Below, piece after piece: positions 1 through 11,399 of a DNA stretch of 64,000 bases; the first letter of the stretch is position 1; every line of letters begins with the position of its first letter. A program made the position numbers and the translations under genes. Source of the stretch: Hybos culiciformis (Eukaryota; Arthropoda; Insecta; Diptera; Hybotidae); NCBI GenBank assembly GCA_964007475.1, contig OZ023273.1:17187922-17251921 (forward strand), given 5' to 3'. The notes under the pieces were generated by a model. That model ran no database searches and was not told the origin of the DNA. It saw only the letters and a list, made by a program, of their open reading frames with translations.

Positions 1-3000
1 TATACAGAAGGTAGATTTTTTATACAATTTCTATATGCACGTTAAATTATATCTTTCTCCAAAAAATCTAAATATGTTATCTTCACAGTTCACAGCATGA
101 ACTAGTTCCAAAATTAACTAAATTTATTTTCCTAATATCCAATTTTAGAAAAATAGCTAAATGCATTAATTTTGAAATTGATTTGTGTTTTAATCAGTCT
201 GTGCTATAAAATGCTAATAAGAATTCATTGTATTGGGATATCAAATAATTCAGAGAAATAATTTGCTGATAAATAAATTTTCATATCAAAATATACTTAC
301 ATATAAAACAAATATTTCAAATAGGAAAAAGCTTCCCAATTTTCCACATTACTTCACATGATCTCGTGATTAAAAGCAGAAAATCATTTTAATTTTCATA
401 GAAATCTTTTTTTTTTTTATATGTATGTATGCATGTGGATAAAAATAAAAGAAATTAGGGTATAACTATTTAGCATAAATATATATAATATGAAAACCAA
501 ATAAAAACCGAAAATAAATTTATTTTAGTAGAACTTAACTGAAGGGTCATTAATTATCGTCTTAATTTTTATTTAATTTCATTAGTACGGCTTTTAGTTC
601 TATATTATAAATTAAATTTGTATACAAATGTGCTTAAATTAAGGTCAAGTTGTCCAAAATTTAAGTGAAATAAGTAGTCACAAGAGACTATACATATTTA
701 ATTGAGTATTAATGCATTGCATGTATTCTTTGAATAATAATAAAGTAAATTCAATAATTTCGAACAATAATATAACTCACACAACAATATTTTATTGTTA
801 AAATACATTGGTTTTTTAACAAAATACTTGTAAATAGAATATGTTTGCTTTCTATCGCAGTGTTTGACTCTGGTCCGTGGTCCAGTACAATTTTTCATTG
901 AAATAAAATAAATAGCTTTACAAAAGTCACCACCTCAGCTTATAATCCTACATAAAAGTATAAAATATTATTGTTTTAGAATTTCTTCTCTGGTTCTAAT
1001 AAAGTCAAGTTCATAAAAGGATTTGTGAAAATGTAAAAAATTTGCAAACATAATTTAGAATTTTGAAGCAACAAAACTTTGTATAATTACATAGTTCAAA
1101 AAAAAGTTCATACAAACAAAACGTTTAATACTTTGTGGTTAACGTTTTTCAGCAAGTTTTAAAAGCGATTATATGCATAGATTGAAAAACTTCCATACTT
1201 ATATGCTTTTTCAAATAACTAACTACGATTTTCTAAAACTATTTAGAATTTTCAGATAATTTATCCTCAAATAAAATGAATGCATATACTTTATGTACGC
1301 CGAAAGTTAAACATAAAAAATATAACATAATGTTTGTGCATAACATTGAGTTTTTATAGTTCAAAAAAATGTTTTTTTTCAAATATTAAAATATTCTATT
1401 TGCATATTATATATATAAACTTTAAGCTTTAATATAAAATGCAAAACATAACGTGTATCCTTTGTAGATATTTTCAAACAAAGAAACTAACTTAACATTA
1501 TTTTGATTTTATCAAATGAAGAAATTTATTTTTCTGTCACACATCATTCAGAATTCAATTTTTTAATTTCGCTGACATAATAATGTAAATTCTCATTTTT
1601 ATTAAATAAAAAAAAAAAAAAAATGGTTGGTTCTTTTTATATAATGTCCATTCCATTATGGAAATAAACTTAATTTGAAAAATTTAAAATAAGAATGGGT
1701 ATCATTTTTCATAATGTGGCGTTTATGTAATCTATTCACATCACAATTATTATTTGTGTTACTTGTTTGGATTTGGAGAATATTTGAGTTATTTTTTATT
1801 CACATAATAGTATTCCGTGGATTTTTTTTAATGCAAGGGAATTAAGTTTATTTATACTTTTTTTTTTAAGTTTTTCAATATAATTAAAAATTTATCGAGA
1901 AAAATTGTTTGGATAAAATTTTACTTTTATCTATGATCTGAAATATATATAAAATTTTTTTGAAAATTTATATTTATGAAAAATAATACGTAAATGTGTA
2001 TATCTGTATATAAAATACATAACAGAAATCATAATTACGTTCAAAATTTCCAAAAACTACCAATATCTGTAAAGACGACACCAACATTATTCACCGCAAG
2101 CTAAAAAATTTATTTCAGACAAGTTCTTTTAATATTTTCTAACATCTTGGATCGAATTTTTGATATCTTTATCTGAAATTAAAAGATAAAATTGAAAAAG
2201 AAAAAATAATCAAACAGTATGAAATAAAAAAAAACCAAAAATGGGTATCCAATGTTAAAAAATAAAAAAGCAACATTTTAAACTTTCCTACTGCTTAATT
2301 CTGATATATTTAATTTGTGGTTAAATATAGCTTCGTGTTCATAATTTTTCTCAAATATATTGAAAACTTTAGTTATTTCAAAATAACATTAAAATATTTA
2401 ACCATTAAATTTAGTTCTGCTGTTGAAATGTAATACATGTATAAAATTTTATAAAATTACAAATAGATAGATAGGTATAAAACATTTTTATTTGACAAAT
2501 AGATAATTTTGTTCCACATTCAAGAATTGTAATTCTAATTTCCAGTCTTTGAGAATTTTTAATGTAATTAGTTAGAATGGCTTAGTAAACCAGGAGTTTA
2601 ATTAAGGAAGTTTATTGCTGGTTATATAGAAATTTTATTACAGTATGGAAAATAGAAAGTTTCTTTTTTATTTGTATACATAAACTTTAAATTTTAATTT
2701 AAAAATTTGTATAAAATTGGATAGTTGGTATTGTGTTAAATACATGGCTTATTTTGTTTTTTCGGACTGTGATGATTGATGATTAATCAAAAAAACATTG
2801 AATAAATTTGTGTGGTATTATCTAAACTTCCGCATATCATATAGTATGTGAAATAGTAATTATTGTTTTCTATAATCTAAATCTAAAACACAAAATTTTA
2901 TATATTCATATACACTTATTACACTTATATGGGAATCAATATGCTGAAAAGTACACGAGGCAGAAATTAATTTAATATTAATTAATGTCAGAATTTCATA

Positions 3001-5110
3001 TACATTTATGAAAATTTTGCTTGCTCAAGAAAACTGTAGTTCAGTCCATTGGTTGTTGCGATATATTATTTATTTATTGAATACATAAACTTTGCTTTCG
3101 AATAATTGTAAAACATTTTTATTTTCGCCAAAACGATTACGAGAAATATAATTTAAACTTTTTGTGTAAATATACATGATGTATACGTACAGAGATTAAA
3201 ATTTTTAATGAAAAACTTTATTTTCATATTTTTTATTAAAAGGTTTCTTAATTTTATAATAGTTTTGTTATTAGTTTTTTTTTTTAATTTTCTTCATGTT
3301 AAATTTTGAACAAGAAATTATTTGCAAAAGTCTACCTTTTTCAACTTTTAATTTCTTTGTCGTAGAAATTTATCTAGAAAGACAAATGAATGTGAATAAT
3401 TTAATTGCTTTGAAATTTGACGATGCAACAAAAAAAGTGTCAAAAATCGACGTTGAAAAATCGTCAATTTTGTACAGTTTTTTCTATTTTCAAGAAAAAC
3501 TTGAAAGTGCTGAAATTACCTTGATTCGATTACCTTTTTAGTTGGATCGCTCACAATTTCCGTTTAAGCAGGTTTTCATCTTTACTTTACCATAATATTT
3601 AATCTTTACTTTACATTATTTTTAATCATGTTTTTATATAATTCATTAAGTGAATCTTTAAAACACAAATATTGTAAAATATGAAAGAATTGTGTAATAA
3701 TAACGTTAAAACAATATAATATAAATTCTGATATTTTTCTGTGTACAATTGTACATTTCAGTAATTATCATATAGGCAACCGATTTTCTGGAAACAACTG
3801 ATAAAAGTTCAAGTGGAAAAAACAAGAGAAAAAGAAAATAAATCTATGTATCTATTTAGCTGTATTTTTACTACATTTATACATTTAAAACATGTTTTGG
3901 CGTCATATTGATATATTGCAATTCATTTTTTTTTTAGCATTATGCAAGCGCTGTTAGATTAAACTTGAATCATGATTAATTACAATTGTTTCAGTTTTTA
4001 TAGTAGACAAAAAAATTATATTATATTTCCGTTAAAGGAAATCTAATTAATTTAATTTTATTTATTTATTAATTTGAGAATAAAAAAAAATCAATAAAAT
4101 GTATTACATTTCTCAATTTACAAGAATTGTAAAAACATTTTTAATTAATTTATTTTTTACTTTCGTGATATTTAGTTTCCAAGCATATTATAAATACCAT
4201 TTCTCTTTTTTTATATTTTTTTGATAAAATTCATAATTATAGGTATCGTATATATATCTGAATGTGGATGAAAATTATTTAACGTAGTATAGTTTTAATT
4301 AGAATTTGCATTGAAATTTTGTGTCGGATAAAATAACCACAATTATTTAATTGATGCGTTAATAATTATTATTTAATTAAAATATATATCTTGATTTTAA
4401 AAAAAAATTTGTATTATTGGTAATTCGCGCAATGTCTACCTGTAATTAACTTAAACTATACTATGTAATTAAATCAATTTTTCGTTTCAACAAACTTATT
4501 ACACAATATACAATACAGTGTCAATGAATGACAATATTTGATTGGCAGCATTGTAAGAATCTTATTTTTAATTCATATTTCGTTATTTTTTGTCAGATAT
4601 TGTCTTAAAATTAAAGTAAATGTTTCATAAATTGAAATGCTATCTACAAAAAAGAAATCTGTTAATAATAAAAAAATTATGTTTATATTTGCTTTTAATT
4701 GTTTGAACGCGCTAAAACATTAATACGAATGTAATTAAATATATTTTAATATTTAAAGATATTAATTACAGAAAATTAATTCGTTTTTTATTATATATAT
4801 ATATTTTTTTTTATTAATTTGGATCTTTGTGTTGAATCAAATTCTAATTGCCACATTAAAAAAATATGGAGGGATATCTATTATTATGTTTATATGAACA
4901 AAATTATTTTATGTTATGAGCTAGCTAGTGTTTATAATTATTTAATATTTATCTAAAAAATCATAATGTAAAGAAGGAAATTTAACCTTTTTTTAAACAT
5001 AATAACTTTTTAATCAAGTTTTTTTTTTAATTTTTCATGTACAACAAAAATTTTAATAATTTATTAATATCAAGAGAATTAAGCTAAAAAATTTGAGAAT
5101 ATGTGTATAA
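1..5110. other. AT-rich non-coding stretch
   Basis: No gene can be supported here. The DNA is almost entirely A/T with homopolymer runs, for example A runs near 1610 and T runs near 3275. The longest open frame, + strand 3296-3541 (81 codons), has slightly higher G+C in its second half. It has no recognisable domain, no splice partner and an ordinary AT-biased composition, so I treat it as a chance ORF or a decayed repeat. Confidence 0.6.
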
Positions 5111-5290
5111 TCTAATATATAATGAAATCGATTTTTTATTCTCTGTCTGGCTGTCTGTCTTTCTAATTGCTTTGAAACACAACATAGTTTCTTGAAATTT
5201 TTTAGAGAGAAGCATTTGGGTAAAAGACAAGTCAAGTTCGGAACTCAACCAAATCGGATAATTCTTTCTTAAGTTATGAGTGAATTATAT
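5111..5290 (+). mobile_element. Helitron-like 5' end fragment (candidate)
   Basis: The segment begins TCTAATATATAATGAAATCG. It then has a CTGTCTGGCTGTCTGTCTTTC stretch and, further on, AACCAAATCGG. Many insect Helitrons start with TC, then a TATATATAAAATGAA-like run, a tract of TCTGTCTG words and an 'accgattt..atgaaattt' phrase, so the order of words matches. I see no 3' hairpin with CTRR and no RepHel coding sequence, so this is at most a truncated non-autonomous copy. It could also be an unrelated repeat with the same low-complexity words. Confidence 0.35.
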
Positions 5291-7123
5291 ATTTTTCTTG
5301 ATCAAAATTAGGACGAATTTGTTTCTGTATACTAAGACGACTCCTGATGAAATTTTTCAAAATTATATTGTTGGAGTATTATTAGTTAAGCTTAGATTAA
5401 TAGATAGAGTGTAAGCTTTTAAGTTTGATATAAGGAATATTTAAGCATTCTTATCCTCAGAATATTAATCCCTGTTCAAGCCGGCAATAGGGACAAAAAA
5501 ATGTTTAATATTTGATTTTACCAATTTAAAATTTTATTCATGTACTATCAGAACTTTTTTCTTAAAGTAATGAATTAGGTACGTGAGAAATGTTATTCTT
5601 TATTTTTACCTCAGAAAACATTTTTATTATAATCAATCCCATCTCATTTCATAACATCATTCCATTGTTCATTGTTCAGTTAAAAGTCATCAGTATAGTT
5701 TGTCACTGCAACTTCAAAAATTCTTTGGCAATTTTTGCACGTACCACGAAATTTATGCTGTCAAATAAAAATTCAATACTGAAAAAATGGAAAGAATCCA
5801 AACAAGAGATAAGTGTATCTTTAACTATATTACAACATTGCCATTAATTTTGTTTTGTTTTCAATTTGTACCCCTATTTTTAGAACCCAATTTATTTCCT
5901 AATTAAAACAACCAGTTCTCAAAACAAACGGGTTTGAAATGAATGAAACGAACTGTTAAAAATAACATAATGATACAACAAGGTGGTACATACTTCATAA
6001 CTTAATCTTAATAATCTTCACTTTATTTTTGTTCATAATTATTGAAGTTTTTAATTTGTTCTTGGTCATTTAAAATATTTGCACGAATAATTTAGGATTT
6101 TAGATGAAGGAAACGTGGCCAAATTATGCGCACAAACATAAATTAAATTCAGTGCTGAGAAAATTAAAAACTATAGTACATAAATTCTATAAAGGATAAC
6201 TATAATTCTCTTTGATTCATGCATCGCGTCCTTAGCAACGTATTCCTTTTTTTGTAGAATCGTATGATTTGCAATATCTGTTTATTTTTTATATATTTTT
6301 TAAATACTTAAATTAAAAAGGGGTTTGTTCACAGTCAATTTGACGTTTAAAATTATTTTAATGTTTTCTCTTTAATTTAGCTGACTTAGCTTTCCGGGCA
6401 ATTATGAAAATTTCTGAAAAACAAAATAAGATAAAAATAAGTTTGCATATACATTATTTTCAAATTTGAATTGATAAAAGTTATTATCTAAATAAAATTC
6501 TGACTTTGATAAATTTTCTGAATTAACCAATTTAATATTTTAACACATTAACTGACAAATTACAACAATTTCGTTTGTTAGGTTTGATTATTAAAAAAAT
6601 AAACATTTAAATACTATATATTTTTACTAGAAAATTGTTTTGTACTAAGTTAAATAAGCACATATATCAAGCATGATGGTTAAAAATTTACCCTGCGTAG
6701 TTGTTAATCTAAACGCTTAATGCAATGCAATACTTAACTCTACACTAATTTGGTTAATATATATTGTATATGTAGGTTTCTAAACAAAATTGTGTTAGAA
6801 ATTCAAGCTTTTCAATGCTGCATTTATTTGTTTTGTTAAATATAATAATGAGATATTTTTTTTTTTAAATTATTATTTATCTCACCCCATGAATTTAATT
6901 TAGCATTCAATAAAAATTGTTACATTTAAGAATTTTACATTATTTAGTCATTATAATAATATTCTCTTAACTTATTCAATATTCTTAAAATACCATATAT
7001 GTTATGTAGTTATTTTTTTTATTATTACGATTACAAAATAAATATTCCTAAATTATAAGTTTTAATCCCTAAATGGAATAAAAAAATTAATAAAATTACA
7101 TATAATTTTCAAAAATATTCTAG
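5291..7123. other. AT-rich non-coding stretch
   Basis: No supported gene. A chance open frame of 85 codons on the + strand at 5590-5847 has somewhat higher G+C than its surroundings. It shows no domain or codon pattern that I trust. The rest is A/T-rich spacer. Confidence 0.55.
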
Positions 7124-7221
7124 GGTTTATTAGGATTGTCAATTTAGGAATTCAGAACTTTATGGAGTTTCTCGATGAATTATATACTGAAGAACAGAAT
7201 AAGCTGTCAACCGATATTCAA
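7124..7221 (+). CDS. exon-like island, unknown protein (candidate internal exon)
   Basis: A 98-bp block stands out from the AT background. It is preceded by an acceptor-like ATATTCTAG and followed by CAA|GTAGGT. One frame is open across it and reads FIRIVNLGIQNFMEF, followed by LDELYTEEQNKLSTDIQ. That is a plausible acidic, helical peptide, with a start phase of 1 and an end phase of 0. It could be an internal coding exon. It does not obviously connect to the gene starting at 8171, which has its own ATG and no visible acceptor. I do not recognise the peptide. A chance ORF or a transposon remnant remains quite possible. Confidence 0.22.
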
Positions 7222-8170
7222 GTAGGTGTCTTCTATAAAATATTTAATAATACTACCTTTAAGTTACACATAATTTTTAACATTTAAACTTTTCTGTTAA
7301 GCTTCTGCAAGTCACTTAGGATGGATACTTAATAATTATTCTTCGTAGACGGAAAGGTAACAGAAAGAGACATTAAATTATTGAAGAAATATACAACTAT
7401 AATGATTTTATTTAAAATTAATAAAATTAGACTGACATTATGTATTTTAGATTAAATTATTATCATTATATGCCTAATTATTATATTATTAATTGATTTT
7501 ATTTTTAGAGATTGATAGTCATAAAATGTATAAATAAATATAATAATGTAAGTTTTTATTGAGAATTTTATGCTTTTATTATTGTTATTTTAAAAACTAA
7601 AATTAGTAACAATTTTTCCGTGGCGCGTTAAATCTCATCAACATTTCTTTTTTTTGCTTTTGCTATACAGTTTATTATAAATTAATGTGTCAAGCTTGGA
7701 GAATAGACAGGTTTCGAAAAATGAAATAATTTGTATAGTATCGAAATTTAAACCTACACCCGAATAGGTTTAATAGGTTTGTGTGTATGCATTGTGTTAA
7801 TATATATATTTTTTGTAAAAAATCAAAGATTTTATTTTTTACGTTTTCATTAAAACCAATCCCAATTTCCATAACATTCTTGTTTAACTATAACTTCATT
7901 TAGAAAACTTGAATGAATATGAAAGTCATCTTTGATTCCAATTGAAAACTTTTCATTCATAAGGATTAAGTTTATGTTATTGATCTGATTTATTATTCTT
8001 TTTCCTTTCAAAAGGGATAATAATTAAATTTTGCAAAACGAAAATAAAATTATTTAAAGAGTGTTTGATAATTAAAAACAAAATATTATTAAATTTATTA
8101 AATTTATTGAACAACAAATTATAATTTATATAATAATTATTGAAAATTATTAAGAGATAAAAAAAAAAAA
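7222..8170. other. AT-rich spacer upstream of the 8171 gene
   Basis: Presumed promoter and 5' leader region of the gene starting at 8171. I see no TATA box or initiator at a convincing spacing. The last 15 bases before the ATG are A-rich (an A13 run), which is a favourable start context in insects. Confidence 0.45.
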
Positions 8171-10451
8171 ATGTTATTAAATGAAAATAATTTAATAAGA
8201 TATCGTGCAGTAGAATTTAAATTAATTAATTCAAATGAAATAATCAAAAGAAAATATTTTTCAAACATGATTCTTTGGTTGGAATTTCATGAAAAAATTT
8301 CTTTAAAATCATTTAATGAAAATATTAATAGTCTTATTGTACAAAAATCTTCTAATGCAAAAAATGCAAATTTAAATGAAATCGTTAAATATCCATTGTC
8401 ACGTTCAACTGAAGAAATTTATCCAATGGAAATAATAAGAAATGAAAATTATATAATTCCGTCATCACGTACGAATAGACAAAAACTTTTAAAACGACAA
8501 AAACGTATTGAATTAGAAGATGATGAAAACTTGATGTCAAAAAATTATTCAAGAAATAATATGAATAATAATTTTAATGAAAATTTAACAAAAAACAGTA
8601 TCTCAAAAGTAAGCGAAGGTAATTTTTATATTTTAAATTAATGAAATAATGAAAAATAAAATACTTGAATTGCTATAGAAAACTATTCAACATTTTAGTT
8701 TTAAAACAAATAAAATTTATCGTGATGTTGATAGGATAATAAACATTAAATGTGAAATATACCAAAAGAGATATAAAAGGAATTATGACGAAATTGTAGA
8801 ACCAATATAAATATATGTACTTACTTCTGTTGTCAATTTAGTTTATAACATACAAATTGAAAATATAATGAAAAAATGAAATGAACTCTTCGAATATGTC
8901 GATAAAAATCAAAGTAGAATTTTATTAATCCTGTTTGAGTGGAAAAATGGGCATGGATAAAAAGCTCTCTGACAGTCTTCACTAAGAATTCTCGAAAATA
9001 CAAATTTTTTCAAAAATGTATTATATATATATGTATAGTGAATCTTTTTCTAATGCATTATTTCAATGATTAATTAATTTCAAATAACTCAAGTAACTCA
9101 ATTTCAAATATTCTGAGCAATGATATTTTTTCAATAAGAACCGATTTAGAATTAAGTCATTTATTATATAAAATTTCTGCTCCATGAAAAAATTATAATA
9201 TAAATATTAAACCGAATTTTTATTTTTTCTTTTCTTGCTAAGGCAGAATAATTTTACTAAAGCATGAATTATTCTAATTTTAATAAAGCCTTAGGTTAGG
9301 TTGTTAGGTTTTTTATTTTGAATTGTAATATTTTTTATTTAGAATTAGATTCCATCTTAATTCTATATATATATATATATATATATCCAATATTATTATT
9401 ATTATATAATTTATAAATTATTCAATTCGAAATGCTTGCAATAGCAAGCTGTGTATGTTCTGGTTTCCACTCAGTTTCCCAAGATTTTGAATCTAAGTTG
9501 TATTTCAATTTAAAATATATATACACCATAAAAAATATGTTATTGATACTGTTGATACTGTATGTATAATAAAATAACGAAACCACAATTCAACAGAAAC
9601 AAAAATAAAATTATCATAATATTATTTCAGAAAGAGAGAAACTGTTAATTAGTTCCAATTGTCAAGAAAATGAAGAAAATAATCCAGATAATCAAAAAAA
9701 ACATTTAATATCGGAAACCCAACAATTCAGAACTACACATTTTTCTAAAAAATTTGTATTATCATCACCAATATCTATGATTGAAATTAAAACTAAAGGA
9801 CATTTTACCACTCCACATACAACATATTTAAGCAAATCGAAGGATGGATATAATAAGAATCCTTTATTGAATGAAAAATTTATTGGATTTCATGAAACAG
9901 AGTTCAAGCAACTCATTAGCACTAGTTTTCAAAATTCATGTGTTAAAATACTATTAAAAACATGTGAACAAGAATCTGTTTCTCGGCTAAAAGGTGATGA
10001 ACAAAAAACTAAATTGCATCCTCGAAAAAATTTTAAAACCAAGAAATACTACAATAATAAATTCAATCCGATATCACCATCATCATCATCATCATCATCA
10101 CAAATCCAACATCATTGTACAAAAAATTCTAAAAATAAAGAACTTGTTTTAGAATCAATTAAAAGACAATATAAGGCTCCAAAAATTTCATTAGCATTCT
10201 GGAAAATCAATAAATTTCATAAATCGAGAACAGTAAGAGATAACCATAAAATTCAATTAAAAAATACATCAAGAAGATTTAATTCAGTGAGATTAATTAA
10301 CTGGTCTAATTTAATAATTGATAAAACTTCCAATCCAATAAATTTGAAAAGTAAAAAAGCTGCGAAAACTGAAAATAAGGAAAAAGAAGACGGAATTAAT
10401 TTTGAGCATTTAATTGAGGTGAGTAAAATTTCAGTTAATTCAGGTGTTTAA
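8171..10451 (+). CDS. two-exon gene encoding an unrecognised basic, low-complexity protein
   Basis: Exon 1 is 8171-8618 and exon 2 is 9631-10451. The donor at 8618/8619 (GCGAAG|GTAATT) leaves phase 1. The acceptor ATATTATTTCAG ends at 9630, and its first two bases complete a GAA codon. From there the frame is open through the whole upstream extension (residues REKLLISSNCQENEENN) into the long ORF. This exact phase match over an in-between region full of stops is the main evidence. The joined protein is about 422 residues, rich in Lys, Asn, Ser and Ile. It has a basic patch (RQKLLKRQKR), a PSSSSSSSQ run coded by repeated TCA at 10080-10100, and a charged tail (KSKKAAKTENKEKED). I see no signal peptide, membrane segment or known domain. 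A donor inside the terminal ORF (GAG|GTGAGT, GT at 10419) leaves phase 0, so more exons may follow. If unused, the protein ends VSKISVNSGV. A disordered nuclear protein is an inference from composition only. Confidence 0.6.
8619..9630 (+). other. intron 1 of the 8171 gene
   Basis: The intron is 1012 bp, with GTAATT at the 5' end and TTATTTCAG at the 3' end. It is much more AT-rich than the flanking exons and has stops in all frames. It holds a TA microsatellite. An alternative donor 10 bp upstream (AAAA|GTAAGC at 8609) is closer to consensus but would put exon 2 out of frame. This is why 8618 was chosen. Confidence 0.6.
9364..9386. repeat. (TA)n microsatellite
   Basis: About eleven and a half uninterrupted TA units lie inside the intron of the 8171 gene. 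It is a simple length-variable repeat with no sign of function. Confidence 0.9.
10080..10100 (+). repeat. coding (TCA)7 trinucleotide run
   Basis: Seven TCA codons in a row in exon 2 give a Ser7 run in the protein. A pure trinucleotide tract in frame is expected to vary in length between individuals without shifting the frame. It supports the view that this part of the protein is a disordered linker. Confidence 0.85.
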
Positions 10452-10775
10452 AAATTTGCATGAATAATCAAATTATAATTTCATGTGAAATTGAATAAAT
10501 TTATTCAGCGCTTTTATATTTATGGACTTTTGCTTTCTATCTTTCTTTTTTAACTATTAAATAAAAAAAAAATTAATTTTCTTTTGAAGCCTGATGGGTT
10601 GCTGGTTTTCCGTTTTTTTTTTTGTGAATATTTTCCTAATATAATTTTATTCTGAATACTGCTATTTTTATTTCATGATGGGCAATTTCACAAATAGAAT
10701 GTGAGTGGTTACTTTATGAACATATATTCCTATTACAATAATGGTTTTTTCTAATGTACTACTATAGCTTTAGAC
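10452..10775. other. AT-rich spacer after the 8171 gene
   Basis: Presumed 3' UTR or downstream intron start. An acceptor-like TTTATTCAG ends near 10508. It opens only a 14-codon hydrophobic frame and is not a convincing next exon. Confidence 0.45.
10494..10499 (+). terminator. candidate polyadenylation signal AATAAA
   Basis: AATAAA lies 43 bp after the stop at 10449-10451, followed by T-rich DNA with TTTATGGACTTTTGC. It fits a short 3' UTR if the gene ends in exon 2. AATAAA is frequent by chance in DNA this AT-rich, so the weight is small. Confidence 0.3.
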
Positions 10776-11399
10776 CAGTGGTGCCCAAACTACGGCCCAC
10801 GGGCCACATACGGCCCGCTAAGCATTTTTATCTGGCCCGTTTTGAATTTGTTGATTAATATATCTACTTCAAATTTTCATAAAATCATATTTCTTTTTAA
10901 GAAATTAAAAAAAATATAAAATGAAAGTTTTTTTAATAATTCTTAAACATGAAAAAAATATTTTTTTATTTTTAATTTGGCTCCCAAGTAGCAAGAGTAC
11001 TGGATTAGTTTGTATACGAATTCATGCATAATTAATAGTAATTAGAAAAATATAGAAGGCTTATTTTTTACATAAAGCTTGAATGTCTATTAAATTCAAA
11101 ACGACGAATTATAGTTTTACAGACTTGAGATACTTTCCCAAAAAATATATATATTGACACATTATAATTAACATAGTTGTGGAGTGCTTATATTTATAAT
11201 TGAATTATAGTGAACTAAAATCACCGGAATGAACAAGAACCGTAAAATTCGTAATAAATTTTTTTTTTATTTTTTAATGTTTTCAATAATTTTTTTTAAA
11301 ATATCAAAATATGTCATTTATTTGTAATATGTAAGGCTAAGCTGAAAGAATGATTTTTTAATAAATGGCCCGTGGCATAAAAGATTGGGCACCACGATG
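10776..11399. mobile_element. non-autonomous hAT-type element
   Basis: The left end reads CAGTGGTGCCCAAAC, then TACGGCCCACGGGCC. The right end reads GGCCCGTGG, then AGATTGGGCACCAC. Reverse-complemented, the right end gives GTGGTGCCCAATCT..CCACGGGCC, so the ends are imperfect terminal inverted repeats. The G+C-rich 'ggcccacgggccacat' words are typical of hAT MITEs in insects. The roughly 600 bp between the ends is AT-rich with no transposase. The last bases look decayed (CCACGATG where CCACTG is expected), and I cannot find a matching 8-bp target-site duplication. This suggests an old copy. Confidence 0.7.

Noticed and set aside
3296..3541. 81-codon + strand frame with a more polar second half
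   Set aside because: No domain, no splice context and no clear codon signal. Probably chance or a decayed repeat.
5590..5847. 85-codon + strand frame
   Set aside because: No recognisable protein family on either strand and an AT-driven composition.
9291..9308. TTAGGTTAGGTTGTTAGG, resembling the insect telomere repeat
   Set aside because: Only two to three imperfect units inside an intron. Too short to be an interstitial telomere array.
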